64,000 bases of DNA from Streptomyces sp. NL15-2K (GCF_030551255.1 NZ_CP130630.1:7111501-7175500), one strand, 5' to 3'; positions 50,782-59,771 are shown, counted from the first letter of the stretch. The notes: a model not told the origin generated them from the letters alone. Made by a program: numbers and translations.

Positions 50782-52260
50782 TCAGTCCGCTTCCAGCCTG
50801 GTGCCGGGTTCGTCGGCCAGTACCAGCTGGGTGACCGTATGACCGTCGATGGTGCGGACGGTCACGCGGTACAGGCCAGGAACGCTCACCGTGGCCCTGG
50901 CCATGATGTGTCCGTCGCCCCAGCTCGGCTTGGGGGACTGTGCGTTGCGGCCCTCGACGTCGGCGATGTGGCAATGGAGGCCGGACAAGGAGTCCACGCC
51001 GCTGAGCTTGATGGTCCAGGGGGTGCCGACCTCCACCAGGTCGGGGACGTCAAGGCCGCAGCCGGGGGCGCCCTGGGGTGGGCCGAGATGGTCGTCGTCC
51101 CGGAGTATTTCCGCGACTGCCTTGAGCGCGACCGGGTCGGAGGCAACGGCTCCGTGCTGGAGCGGGAGTGGGGTGACGGCGGGGCCGACAGCTGCGGAAT
51201 GCTTGTAGACGGTGCCGTCGCCCTTGACGTCGTAGAACCTGAGGCCGCCCCTCGGGTCGCGGATGAAGTCGCCGTTGGTGTGCTGGCGGGCTCCGTGGTG
51301 GTGCGGATGGACGACGCCGTCGCGGATGGTGAGGCTTTGCAGGGTGGCCTGGTTGGTGCCGGCCACGGCCCAGTGGGCGGGCAGCGCGGCGTGGGCTTGC
51401 TTCGCGTGGAAGTCGGCTGCGGCCTGGGCGAGTTCGGCGTTGCCGCCGATGCTTGCCACCTCGCCGGGGGTGAGGCGGCGGACGCTGTCGCCGTCGATGC
51501 GGCAGGCGTACTGCGGAAGCAGGTCGTGGAGGCCGGGCATGGTGGCGGAGATGGACTGCAACTGCCGGTGGGGGAGCGGGACGGGGGCGCCGCGCCCGGT
51601 GTTGAGGATCACGGTTGCTTTCACCGCGCCGTAGAAGGGCGTGCCGAGGGTGAGAACGGCGCGGGTGTCGTCGGCCAGGTCGCTGTCGTAGGAGGCATCG
51701 AGGGCGGCGCGGGTGACGAGGCCTCCCATGGAGTGGGCGACGAAGACGAGGCGTGCGGGGCGTTCGTCGACGCGGTCGCGGCGGGCGTCGTCGTGGGCGG
51801 GATGCTGTCGCCAGGCGGTCAGATGACGGCGGGCGGCATCGGCCAGGAGACGGCCGTTGGCGGCGACGGGCAGGCGCCAGTCGTAGGCGAACTCCAGGAC
51901 GGCGGCCGGGTCGGCGACGCAGCCGTGGACCGTGTCGACCAGGGCGGTGTAGGGCTCGAACCCCTGGAGGTAGGGGGTCCAGGACGAGTGGCGCATCAGT
52001 TGAGTGGCCTTGATGCGGCCGGTCTTTCCTTCCAGCTCCTGCGCGGTCAGACGCAGCGGTTCGAGGCCCTTGGGGCGGGTCCATGCCTTCAGGAGCCATG
52101 ACACACCGGATAAGCCCCAGACGGTCCTGCGGGCGACGGTGTCGTAGAGCTCACTGCCCATGATGCCCGGGACGATGACGACGGCGTCCTGGGTGAGGTC
52201 GGCGAGCGCTGTCGATGCGGTGGTGGCGGATTTCGTATGTTCTGGCCCGTGGTGCTTCAT
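50782..52260 (-). CDS. LCAT-like lipase/acyltransferase (alpha/beta hydrolase)
   Basis: 492 aa from ATG 52260 (MKHHGPEHTK); a TTG at 52272 adds four residues. The oxyanion segment is VVIVPGIMGSELYD and the nucleophile elbow LVFVAHSMGGLVTRAAL (A-H-S-M-G). The early acidic-Trp region (FEPYTALVDTV...EFAYDWRLPV) is typical of the lecithin:cholesterol acyltransferase family. No signal peptide, so it is cytoplasmic. The C-terminal about 110 residues form a beta-rich domain (DLVEVGTPWTIKLSG ... VPGLYRVTVRTIDG). It is divergent from the caspase-STAND gene with only about 20 bp between start codons. Family knowledge suggests phospholipase activity; a suicide-effector role is inferred. Confidence 0.9.
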   Translation of the reverse strand: MKHHGPEHTKSATTASTALADLTQDAVVIVPGIMGSELYDTVARRTVWGLSGVSWLLKAWTRPKGLEPLRLTAQELEGKTGRIKATQLMRHSSWTPYLQGFEPYTALVDTVHGCVADPAAVLEFAYDWRLPVAANGRLLADAARRHLTAWRQHPAHDDARRDRVDERPARLVFVAHSMGGLVTRAALDASYDSDLADDTRAVLTLGTPFYGAVKATVILNTGRGAPVPLPHRQLQSISATMPGLHDLLPQYACRIDGDSVRRLTPGEVASIGGNAELAQAAADFHAKQAHAALPAHWAVAGTNQATLQSLTIRDGVVHPHHHGARQHTNGDFIRDPRGGLRFYDVKGDGTVYKHSAAVGPAVTPLPLQHGAVASDPVALKAVAEILRDDDHLGPPQGAPGCGLDVPDLVEVGTPWTIKLSGVDSLSGLHCHIADVEGRNAQSPKPSWGDGHIMARATVSVPGLYRVTVRTIDGHTVTQLVLADEPGTRLEAD

Positions 52261-52280
52261 GGCTGTGGACAATAGAGAAG

Positions 52281-54488
52281 ATGCAGGGGGAACACGGGGA
52301 GGTTGGCTTAACAGAGGGCGTGGAAGTGGCGGACTCCCACTCCCTGGTCATCGTGACGGTGGAGGACGGAGATCCCGAGTTCGCCAAAGCCATCGAGGAG
52401 CAGCTGTCGGTTGTGACCGCGTGGTGGCAGACCGGGCCTGCGCCGGGGCAGGGGTTTGTGCAGACCATTCTGCGTTCGCCCGAGGAGCGTCACGATGTGG
52501 AGCGTTTTCTGCACACCTCCGGCATCAGGGAGGCGACAGAGGACGAGGCCCTGGTCGTGTACATCACCTCACACGGAGCTGTCGGCACGTCCAGCAGACA
52601 CTTCCTGCTCCTGCCCGGCACCGACCGCGACCGACTGCTGGCGACGGGCATGCCGACGAACGAGATCGTCATCGCCGCTCTCGACTCACGGGCCCGTCAC
52701 GTACTGGTGATCGTCAACGCCTGTGAGGCGGAAGGCATCGACGCGGAGCTGAGTTTGCTCACCCGCGACCTCGCCCGGTCACGGACCGCCGAGGGTACGT
52801 TGAACGTCGTGGCGACCACGGCGACCCGTTCTCCCGTACTGGGACGTGAATTCGCCGTCGTCCTGCGCATGGCCTTCGCATGGCTGCAGGAGGCAGCCGG
52901 CATCGCACGCCCTCACCTGACGATCTCCGAGTTCATACAGGCCCTGGAGCACGCCACCGAGCGCCTCAACGAGGAACGGGATCTCTCGCTCCCCGGTCCA
53001 CGCACGGTCCTCCATGGCAAACTCAGCGCACCGACCCCCACCCTGCCCAACCCGGGCTACCGGCCCAAGCCGCAGGTGGTCACCCGGGCCCGGGAGGAGG
53101 TCGCGGCCACAGCCGAGGAACTCGAGTACTGGCTGGACCGCGCCAGTGGCCGCGCCAGCAGGGATGATCCTGGCTGGTACTTCTCCGGCCGCCAGGACAT
53201 CAACCGGCGCCTGACCAGCTTCGTCAGAGGTCCCGCGGGCGTCCTCATCGTGACGGGAACCGCCGCCAGTGGAAAGTCCGCGGTCCTGGCCCGGGCCGTG
53301 ACACTCAGCGATTGCGCGTTCAGGGCGTCACCGCGCTACGCGGAGGCGGTGAGCAAGGCGTCGGCGGACAGCGTTCCGGACGAGGGGTCCATCCATGTGG
53401 CGGTATCCGCCCGCAACCGCGGGCCGCTGAGCCTGATCGAAGCCATCGGCACGCGGATGGGTTGTGAACCAGACCGTACGCAACCGGCGACAGACCCTGT
53501 GCGGCAATGGCAGGAAGGGCTGCGCGCCTTCTTCACGACCTGTCGGGAGACCTGCCAGGAGACCCGCCGGGAGACCTGCCAGGGGATCTGCCGGGAAGAC
53601 ATCGTCACCGTGGTGGTCGACGGCCTCGACGAGTCCGCCGACGCTGTCGCCTGCATCCGCGACGTTCTCGTGCCAGTCGTCGCCTTCGCCGGCGGGCCGG
53701 GCGGCACGGGCAGGATCCCCATCCCCGCGCAGACGTCCGGTCTCCCGACGGCCCTGCCGCTGCCCGCTCACCGGGGCCTGCGCCTGCTGATCGGAGTCCG
53801 CAGCACCAGCCCGGGCACCCCGGAGGCGGCGGTCGCCACCGGCCTGCGAGGGCTGTTGCAGGAACTGCTCGCCGTCTTCCCCGCGGCACAGGTGGTGCGA
53901 ACCGACGGAGAGGGGGTCCAGGCGGACATCGCCGCCTATGCGGCCGCTCTGCTGGCCGGGGCGGCCTGGGGCAACGACCCGGCCGTCGTCACCGCGGCGG
54001 CGCAGTCCGTGGCGTGTCATGTGGGACGGTCGTTCCTCGACGCCCGCCTGGCCGCCGAACAACTGCGCCGCGGCGACGGAGCCGCGCTGCTCGGCGATCC
54101 GCTGTGGCTCTCACAACTCGACCGGGGCACGGTGGGTCTCTTCGAGCAGGATCTCGACCGGGTGACCGACGATGGCCTGAACAGGGAGGAAGCACTCGCG
54201 CTGCTGCGTGCCACCGCTTTCGGGCTGGGCCGGGGGATTCCCTGGGCCCAGGTGTGGCCGGCCGTGGCCGAGGAACTGCTGTCGGCCCGCATCGATCACG
54301 CCGACGAGAAGATCCGGCGGCTTCTGGGAGGCCGGCTCGCCGGGTATCTCACGCACGATGTCGAGGACGACCATGTCGTGTACCGGCCCGCCCACGAGAG
54401 ACTCGGGGCCATGCTGCGCCGGTGGCCGCAGCAGCCGAAGGCGACGAGGGGGATGAAGGGGACGAGGGGGGCGGATGAATCCGGATGA
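52281..54488 (+). CDS. Caspase-like protease fused to a STAND (NACHT-like) NTPase
   Basis: 735 aa from ATG 52281; GTG 52326 after AGAGGG is an alternative. Residues 20-210 are caspase-like with His98 (VVYITSHGAVG) and Cys148 (VLVIVNACEAEG). Walker A is GTAASGKS (326-333) and Walker B IVTVVVDGLDES (about 435), then helical STAND modules (ACHVGRSFLDARLAAEQL). An unusual insert before Walker B repeats CRETCQET/RRETCQGI. The stop overlaps the WD40 gene by 14 bp, so sensor and motor, usually one chain, are here two coupled proteins. Protease triggered by an NTP switch is the likely mode. Confidence 0.9.
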   Translation: MQGEHGEVGLTEGVEVADSHSLVIVTVEDGDPEFAKAIEEQLSVVTAWWQTGPAPGQGFVQTILRSPEERHDVERFLHTSGIREATEDEALVVYITSHGAVGTSSRHFLLLPGTDRDRLLATGMPTNEIVIAALDSRARHVLVIVNACEAEGIDAELSLLTRDLARSRTAEGTLNVVATTATRSPVLGREFAVVLRMAFAWLQEAAGIARPHLTISEFIQALEHATERLNEERDLSLPGPRTVLHGKLSAPTPTLPNPGYRPKPQVVTRAREEVAATAEELEYWLDRASGRASRDDPGWYFSGRQDINRRLTSFVRGPAGVLIVTGTAASGKSAVLARAVTLSDCAFRASPRYAEAVSKASADSVPDEGSIHVAVSARNRGPLSLIEAIGTRMGCEPDRTQPATDPVRQWQEGLRAFFTTCRETCQETRRETCQGICREDIVTVVVDGLDESADAVACIRDVLVPVVAFAGGPGGTGRIPIPAQTSGLPTALPLPAHRGLRLLIGVRSTSPGTPEAAVATGLRGLLQELLAVFPAAQVVRTDGEGVQADIAAYAAALLAGAAWGNDPAVVTAAAQSVACHVGRSFLDARLAAEQLRRGDGAALLGDPLWLSQLDRGTVGLFEQDLDRVTDDGLNREEALALLRATAFGLGRGIPWAQVWPAVAEELLSARIDHADEKIRRLLGGRLAGYLTHDVEDDHVVYRPAHERLGAMLRRWPQQPKATRGMKGTRGADESG

Positions 54489-56832
54489 CCGGCAGGGGGA
54501 ACCCGATGCCGGCGAGCGACAGGCCCACGCCCGCATCGCGGCCAAACTGGCGCGTCTGGTCAGACCTGACGCGGTAGCCGTGCCGCACCCCTATCTGAGC
54601 CGGTATCTGGCTCACCATGCCGCTATCGGAGGGACGCTGGACGACCGTCATGTGCCGCCAGGTCTGCTGCCCTGGATCACTGGCGACGGCGTCCGGGGAC
54701 TTCTCGGCCTCCGGCAGACTCATCGCCCGGACCGGGCCTGGCTCGCGGCATGGGCGGCTGTCGAGCCCTACGTACAGGACGCGGACTTGCCCTCCCGGTG
54801 CTCGAGCCTGCACCTGGCCTACACCGCCTTGCGGTTTCCTGGCACTCCTCGCCGGAGCCTGCCCCCGGAGGCCGCGGAATTCGCGGGCTCACGGCTGTGT
54901 GTGCTGTGGTCACAGTGGGCGCCACCGTCCAACGTGCTGGCGACCCTCCGCCGTCGCAGCCTGTCGCTGGCCACGGCGGAAGGGCCCGATGGTGCCGTAC
55001 TACTGGCCGTGGGCGACGAGTCAGGCGGTGTCGAACTCATCGACACGGCCACCGGCGCACCCGTCGGAGACCGGATTCCCGCACACGACGGCGCGGTGCG
55101 GTGCTTGTCCTTCGTGCCGGGCTCCGGCGATGGCGGAGTGCTCGTCTCAGGCAGCGCGGACGGCACAGTGCGCGTCTGGGACACGCATCGGTGGATGCTC
55201 CTCAACCAGCTGCCGCTCGGGGGATGCACCTGGCCCTCCGGTGTCACCGGATACCGCGACGACGCAGGGGCGTTGACGGTGGCAGCGGTCGACGGGAACG
55301 GCGCGGTGAGACTGTGGAACGATCACTCCGAGGAGCACCACCTGGCCGACGTGAGCGCTCACCCGTCGGACGGGGCCGCATTCGCGCTGACGCTCGCTGA
55401 CGGCCCCGGCGGCCGGCGGCTGCTGGTCGTCGCCGGCCGCACCCTGGGAATCCGGGACCTCGCGGATCATCGAATACTGCACGAGCACCCTGTCGGCGTT
55501 CCGGTCAGGTCCCTGACCGACACGACGGTCCCCGGCCGGGTCGCCACCGGACACAGCGACGGCTCCATCACGGTGTGGGACACGGTCTCAGGCCCACGAG
55601 CCACATTGCCGGGGGAGGGAGAGCCCGTCACCGCCCTGGCGGCACTGCAAGTCGGCGGCCGGCACCTGCTCGCCGCGGCAGGCTCGGGATCAGCGATCCG
55701 CCTCTGGGACATCGGCGCGGAACAGCGGACGGGGCAGCTCACCGGGCACACGGACAGGGTGACGGCCCTGCACACCGTCTCCGTGGACGGCGCCGTCCAA
55801 CTCGCCTCCACAGCCCGGGACAACACCGTCCGGCTGTGGGACGCGTCCGCCCTTCACCACGCGCTCGAGGGCACCGACACCGCCCCTGCCGCGGTAGCCG
55901 CGGCCATCACTCCGGACTCAGGTGCCCCATCACGCCTCGCCGTCAGCTACGCCACGGCCCAGGCCCAGGTGTGGGACACGCACAGCGGGACAGCCACCGG
56001 CACCTTCGGCAGTGACCCGCAGCATCCCCCGCTCGCCCTGGCCTGGGCGCCGGAGCACCAGGGGAGGCGCATGCTCCTCTGGGCGGCGTCCGACCACAGC
56101 ATCCGATCCTGGGACCCGCAGCGCGGCACTGCCGCCGACACCCTTCTCCGCGGGCACTCCCTGCCCGTACGTGTCCTCGCCTCGACCTTGGCCTGCGACG
56201 GACGGCGGTTGGCCGTCAGCGGCGATGAGGTCACCGTCCGGCTGTGGGACCTGGACAGCGGACTACCGCTACAGCGGTGGCGGCATCACTACCGCGTCCG
56301 GACCGTGGCCGCGGCGTCGGACGGAGTCAGCACGGACTGGTTCGCCTCCGGCAGCACAGACGGCAAAGTGCGCCTGTGGGACGCGAGAGACGGTACGCCC
56401 CGACACGTCTTCTACTGTCGGCAGGGAATCATCAATGCCGTAGCCATCAGCGTCAGCCCCTCGCCGTTGCCCCCGTTCCTCGCCAGCGGCGGGGACAACG
56501 GCACGGTGCGCCTGTGGGATCTGTCCACCCGCACACCCATCGGCGAACCGCTGCGAGGGCACACGGATGCCGTTGAAGCCCTCGCCACGTGGACGACGTC
56601 CGCCGGTACCGCCCGCTCCTATGTGGCCAGCTCCGCACGGGACGGCATCATTCGCTTCTGGGAAGCGGCGACATCGCGCTGCGTCCTGCAGCTGGCCACG
56701 GGGAGTCCTGTGCACACCCTGTCCGCGCATGTCTCCGACGAATCCACCGGCAAGGTCGTCCTCGCCATGGCGGGCGAGGCCGGAGTCGCCGTTCTCGAGC
56801 TGGACCTGGAGGACCTCTCGCCCACCAGCTAG
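54475..56832 (+). CDS. WD40-repeat protein, sensor partner of the caspase-STAND protein
   Basis: 785 aa. Residues 1-160 are helical (HARIAAKLARLV...YLSRYLAHHAA...LPWITGDG) and look like the linker that joins STAND ATPases to their repeats. The rest holds about 12-14 WD40 units (DGTVRVWDTH, DNTVRLWDAS, DGKVRLWDAR, NGTVRLWDLS), enough for two propellers. In many streptomycetes the NACHT and WD40 parts are one protein, so this pair may be a split or a newly separated gene. It probably binds the trigger molecule and holds the NTPase inactive until then. Confidence 0.9.
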   Translation: MNPDDRQGEPDAGERQAHARIAAKLARLVRPDAVAVPHPYLSRYLAHHAAIGGTLDDRHVPPGLLPWITGDGVRGLLGLRQTHRPDRAWLAAWAAVEPYVQDADLPSRCSSLHLAYTALRFPGTPRRSLPPEAAEFAGSRLCVLWSQWAPPSNVLATLRRRSLSLATAEGPDGAVLLAVGDESGGVELIDTATGAPVGDRIPAHDGAVRCLSFVPGSGDGGVLVSGSADGTVRVWDTHRWMLLNQLPLGGCTWPSGVTGYRDDAGALTVAAVDGNGAVRLWNDHSEEHHLADVSAHPSDGAAFALTLADGPGGRRLLVVAGRTLGIRDLADHRILHEHPVGVPVRSLTDTTVPGRVATGHSDGSITVWDTVSGPRATLPGEGEPVTALAALQVGGRHLLAAAGSGSAIRLWDIGAEQRTGQLTGHTDRVTALHTVSVDGAVQLASTARDNTVRLWDASALHHALEGTDTAPAAVAAAITPDSGAPSRLAVSYATAQAQVWDTHSGTATGTFGSDPQHPPLALAWAPEHQGRRMLLWAASDHSIRSWDPQRGTAADTLLRGHSLPVRVLASTLACDGRRLAVSGDEVTVRLWDLDSGLPLQRWRHHYRVRTVAAASDGVSTDWFASGSTDGKVRLWDARDGTPRHVFYCRQGIINAVAISVSPSPLPPFLASGGDNGTVRLWDLSTRTPIGEPLRGHTDAVEALATWTTSAGTARSYVASSARDGIIRFWEAATSRCVLQLATGSPVHTLSAHVSDESTGKVVLAMAGEAGVAVLELDLEDLSPTS

Positions 56833-57002
56833 ACCGTGCGCCCCCTCAAATCCTTCGTGCGCCCCCTCATGGATCGGCAAGATGTGCCGCTCCTGTCTGC
56901 CCAGCAGCAGAAAATGATCGTTCGACTGTGTTCAGGCGGCTGGGCTACCGCGGGGGCGTGCCCAGCACACCTGTAAATGCCCACCGGAGTCAGGAGCGGC
57001 CC

Positions 57003-57689
57003 ATGAGCGAGGGCACACCGTTACAGGTAAGTCTCGTACCGGCACCCGAGCGCGGGGTCTGGCGCCTGGGGAAGGCGAAGGACCCGCGCAAGTACAACAA
57101 GATCAGCCGGGAAGACGACAGCCGCTCGGGGGGTAACCGGTGGAGCCTGGTGAGCTACGGCACCTTGTACTGTGCCTCCGACCTCGATGGGTGCTTCGCC
57201 GAGGCGCTGGCACCTTTCCGCGTCGATCCCGAACTGCGTGAATTCATCGGGAACGACTGGAACGACCCCTACTTCATGGATCCCGGCAACCTTCCCCAGG
57301 ACTGGCGCACCCGGCACACGCTGGTGCGGTTACAGCCGGCCAAGGAAGCACGGTTCCTGGACGTCGACGACGAGCTGACCCTGCGCACGTTGTCGGGAGA
57401 GCTCAAGGAAGAACTGGCGCAGTTCGACATCGACGAGCTGACGCCCGAACACATCCAAGGCGCGAACCGCAGGGTGACGCGCCAGATCGCCGCCTGGGCG
57501 ATAGCCCAGCGCGACCCGCAACAGGGCCGGCTCGTCCACGGGATCGCCTATCGCTCCCGCTTCGGGATGCGCCAGTGCTGGGCCATCTTCAGCGATGTCG
57601 ACCTGGAAGAGGTCGAGCGGCAGCCCATCTGGCCGGAGACCGAGGGGCTGCGCAGAGTCGCTGAAGAGTACGGACTCGTCATTCGCTGA
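57003..57689 (+). CDS. RES-domain toxin
   Basis: 228 aa; GGAG lies 8 nt before ATG 57003. RES-fold marks: GVWRLGKAKDPRKY, SYGTLYCASDLDGCFAEAL (Tyr and Glu of the active site), and HGIAYRSRFGMRQCWAIFS. RES toxins of RES-Xre systems (for example MbcT) degrade NAD+ and arrest or kill the cell. It lies 170 bp after the WD40 gene on the same strand. The putative Xre antitoxin is 680 bp downstream, after the toxin, which reverses the usual order. Confidence 0.85.
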   Translation: MSEGTPLQVSLVPAPERGVWRLGKAKDPRKYNKISREDDSRSGGNRWSLVSYGTLYCASDLDGCFAEALAPFRVDPELREFIGNDWNDPYFMDPGNLPQDWRTRHTLVRLQPAKEARFLDVDDELTLRTLSGELKEELAQFDIDELTPEHIQGANRRVTRQIAAWAIAQRDPQQGRLVHGIAYRSRFGMRQCWAIFSDVDLEEVERQPIWPETEGLRRVAEEYGLVIR

Positions 57690-57820
57690 CACCGCGGCAT
57701 CACACCCCTCAGTTCCTCGTTGCACCCACCTTGAAACCTCCACCGATCGCGTAACGCGAACGAAGGAAAACCCCAGTCGGCACCTAACGCCGTCTGGTAG
57801 GAGGATCGGAGGGAAACTGC

Positions 57821-57922
57821 ATGTCAGAGGATCAATCCGCGCCTGGAGACATGATCTTGACAGATCATCAGGCGGCAGAAGTCGGCGCAAAAATGGTGGA
57901 GTTAGAGGTGGATTCTGGGTAG
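57821..57922 (+). CDS. 33-aa small ORF
   Basis: MSEDQSAPGDMILTDHQAAE ..., with GGAGGGA 7 nt before ATG 57821. Acidic, no cysteine, no known family. Supported mainly by its ribosome site. Confidence 0.35.
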   Translation: MSEDQSAPGDMILTDHQAAEVGAKMVELEVDSG

Positions 57923-57952
57923 CCTTAACTCATTAACCCTTGGGGAGGGACC

Positions 57953-58144
57953 ATGAACACAGTCAGCCGCCACTTACGATCAGCTGCCGTCGCCACACCT
58001 GCGATCGCGCTGATACCTCCTGACGGCGCTTCGCAGGCCGGCCAGCTCAGCAACTGGCGTCGCACCGAGCTCTTGCACAGCCTGCACCCTCTCAGTCAGC
58101 CCAGCACCGGAACTGTCTCCATGACCGGCATGCAGCGATGCTGA
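57953..58144 (+). CDS. 63-aa small ORF
   Basis: MNTVSRHLRSAAVATPAIAL ..., with GGGAGGGACC directly before ATG 57953. Weak hydrophobic stretch near the start, single C-terminal Cys. Not recognised. Between the RES and Xre genes. Confidence 0.4.
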   Translation: MNTVSRHLRSAAVATPAIALIPPDGASQAGQLSNWRRTELLHSLHPLSQPSTGTVSMTGMQRC

Positions 58145-58370
58145 CCACAGGCGTCTAGCGCCCGCCAGGTCCGTAGCGGTCACGCTTCCCCGCGGATCCT
58201 TCATTCTCAGAAGCGTCACACCAATGAGCGGCGCCGAGCCCGCATCTGCACTCCATCGCACGTGCAGCAGGCCGAGCTGTCCGCAATCAAGTCCTGCACC
58301 CGTTGCCTGACACGCGACCAGCCGGCCACGAGAGCCAGGCGTGCAGTCAGAACACGAGGGAGGAAATGCC

Positions 58371-58784
58371 ATGGCCACCACAGCGGCCACCACAGCCAAC
58401 ACTCCTGCCGTCGCCAAGAGCGCGGTCAGCGCCGAGCGAGCCCACGCCACCACCGTGCGCATGTCCATCGCGGACATCGCCCGTTTTCTGCAGGACAATC
58501 TCGGCCAACGTCTGACCGCTCGAATCACCAACATCAATGATCCCCGACAGGTCGGCAAGTGGGCTTCGGGTGATTCGGCACCACGCCAGGAAGCCGAAGA
58601 TCGCCTCCGTGCCGCCCTGCAGGTGTTCCAACTCATTCAGGACGCCGAAAGCCTGTACACCGCACGTGCCTGGATGATCGGGATGAACCCACAACTCGAG
58701 GACGAAGCCCCCCTCACGGTGATCGCCGAGGGGCGCTTCAGGGACGTCATGGTCGCCGCACGCGCCTACGTTGACGGCGGCTGA
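58371..58784 (+). CDS. Xre/MbcA-like antitoxin partner of RES
   Basis: 137 aa from ATG 58371 (MATTAATTANTPAVAK), with GGGAGGAAA upstream. A helical core SIADIARFLQDNLGQRLTAR, NDPRQVGKWASGD (HTH-like), then the toxin-binding half (SLYTARAWMIGMNPQLEDEA, PLTVIAEGRFRDVMVAARAYV). This last block matches the DUF2384 pattern of Xre antitoxins that plug RES active sites. Here it follows its toxin at a distance with its own ribosome site and probably its own promoter. Confidence 0.75.
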   Translation: MATTAATTANTPAVAKSAVSAERAHATTVRMSIADIARFLQDNLGQRLTARITNINDPRQVGKWASGDSAPRQEAEDRLRAALQVFQLIQDAESLYTARAWMIGMNPQLEDEAPLTVIAEGRFRDVMVAARAYVDGG

Positions 58785-58797
58785 CTCCGGTGCAGTC

Positions 58798-58833
58798 CTG
58801 TGCCGCCCACCGACAAGCCGTGGGGCGGCACAG
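58798..58833 (+). terminator. Terminator after the antitoxin gene
   Basis: Perfect 11-bp stem CTGTGCCGCCC / GGGCGGCACAG. Confidence 0.78.
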
Positions 58834-58899
58834 GCGCAACGAGGAGAAAGCGCAGACGTCGTCCGGCTCGCTTTGGGCTGCCGGCCCTGGCTGTGGACG

Positions 58900-58960
58900 T
58901 ACTTCCTCCACGGACTGGGGCGCAGCCGGGTGCGCGTGAGCGTGTGGGATCGATCACCGC
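58900..58960 (+). pseudogene. HATPase gene scrap
   Basis: The plus strand reads YFLHGLGRSRVRVSVWDRSP, matching GIDRSRLRVSVWDTNP of the HATPase gene at 50456. No start and no G2 box. A relic at the right border of the caspase/RES region. Confidence 0.4.
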
Positions 58961-58976
58961 GACGACGGACCGGTCG

Positions 58977-59771
58977 TCAGGCCCCGCACCCGCCCACCCG
59001 CCGCGTGCTCACCGCGATGTCGTCCAGCCGGACGTCGTACGACGACGGCGTCGGGTCCGCCTGGTACAGCTGCCAGCCCAGCTTCAGCTTGTCGAAGGTC
59101 GGGAAGATGAAGTCGTCCGTGGTGCCGCCGTGGTTCTTCGTGGAGACCGTGAGGTCGGACTGCTCCACACCGTTCAGGTACACCGTGACCCGGTTGTCCG
59201 TGGCGTCCAGGTGGAATTCGGCGCACTGCCACTTCCCGGCGACCGCGGGTGCGGATGTCTTCCAGGCCGTCCAGTCGCCGGTAAGGCCCAGGTCGGAGCC
59301 CACGCCGAAGAAGTTGCGCCGGTCGGTCGGGGCGTACTGGCCGCCCAGCGGGCGGACGAGGGTCGGGGAGTCCGAGCCCGACGCCTCCGCGAGCGTCCAG
59401 TGCGCCCAGTCGGGGGCCGTGGGGAACTCGGCGACGCGTAGGCGCATGCGGGCCCAGTAGCTGTTGCCCGGCGGGGCGAGGTCGGGGAAGACGAGGAAGG
59501 CGCGGCCGTTGCCCTCGGTGCGGATGCGGAGTTCGCGGCCGTGGCCGGTAGTGCTCGGGGCGACGGTCAGGGTGCCGTTGGAGGTGTCGGTGGTCCAGCC
59601 GCGGCCGGCCGTGACCGGGCCGAGGGGGAGGCGGTCGAAGGTCTCCCGGGCGAGCGTGCCGTACGGGGCATGCGGGGTGGGGGCTGCGGAGGCCGTGGGG
59701 GGTATCGCGAGCAGCGCGGACGCCGTGGCGAGCAGCGCGGCGGCGGCTTTTCTCAGGGGGGCGATTGCCAT
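58977..59771 (-). CDS. Secreted concanavalin-fold-like protein
   Basis: 264 aa from ATG 59771 (MAIAPLRKAAAALLATASAL). A signal peptide ends near TASAAPTP. The mature part is a beta jelly-roll (GNGRAFLVFPDLAPPGNSYW, FHLDATDNRVTVYLNGVEQS, KLKLGWQLYQADPTPSSYDV), similar to Cip1/polysaccharide-lyase-type lectin folds. It likely binds or cuts a polysaccharide outside the cell. Single gene, convergent with the antitoxin region and followed on the chromosome by the sdh operon. Confidence 0.8.
   Translation of the reverse strand: MAIAPLRKAAAALLATASALLAIPPTASAAPTPHAPYGTLARETFDRLPLGPVTAGRGWTTDTSNGTLTVAPSTTGHGRELRIRTEGNGRAFLVFPDLAPPGNSYWARMRLRVAEFPTAPDWAHWTLAEASGSDSPTLVRPLGGQYAPTDRRNFFGVGSDLGLTGDWTAWKTSAPAVAGKWQCAEFHLDATDNRVTVYLNGVEQSDLTVSTKNHGGTTDDFIFPTFDKLKLGWQLYQADPTPSSYDVRLDDIAVSTRRVGGCGA

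Noticed and set aside
57821..57922. 33-aa ORF as a RiPP precursor
   Set aside because: No Cys or Ser/Thr-rich core, no leader motif I recognise and no modification enzyme nearby.
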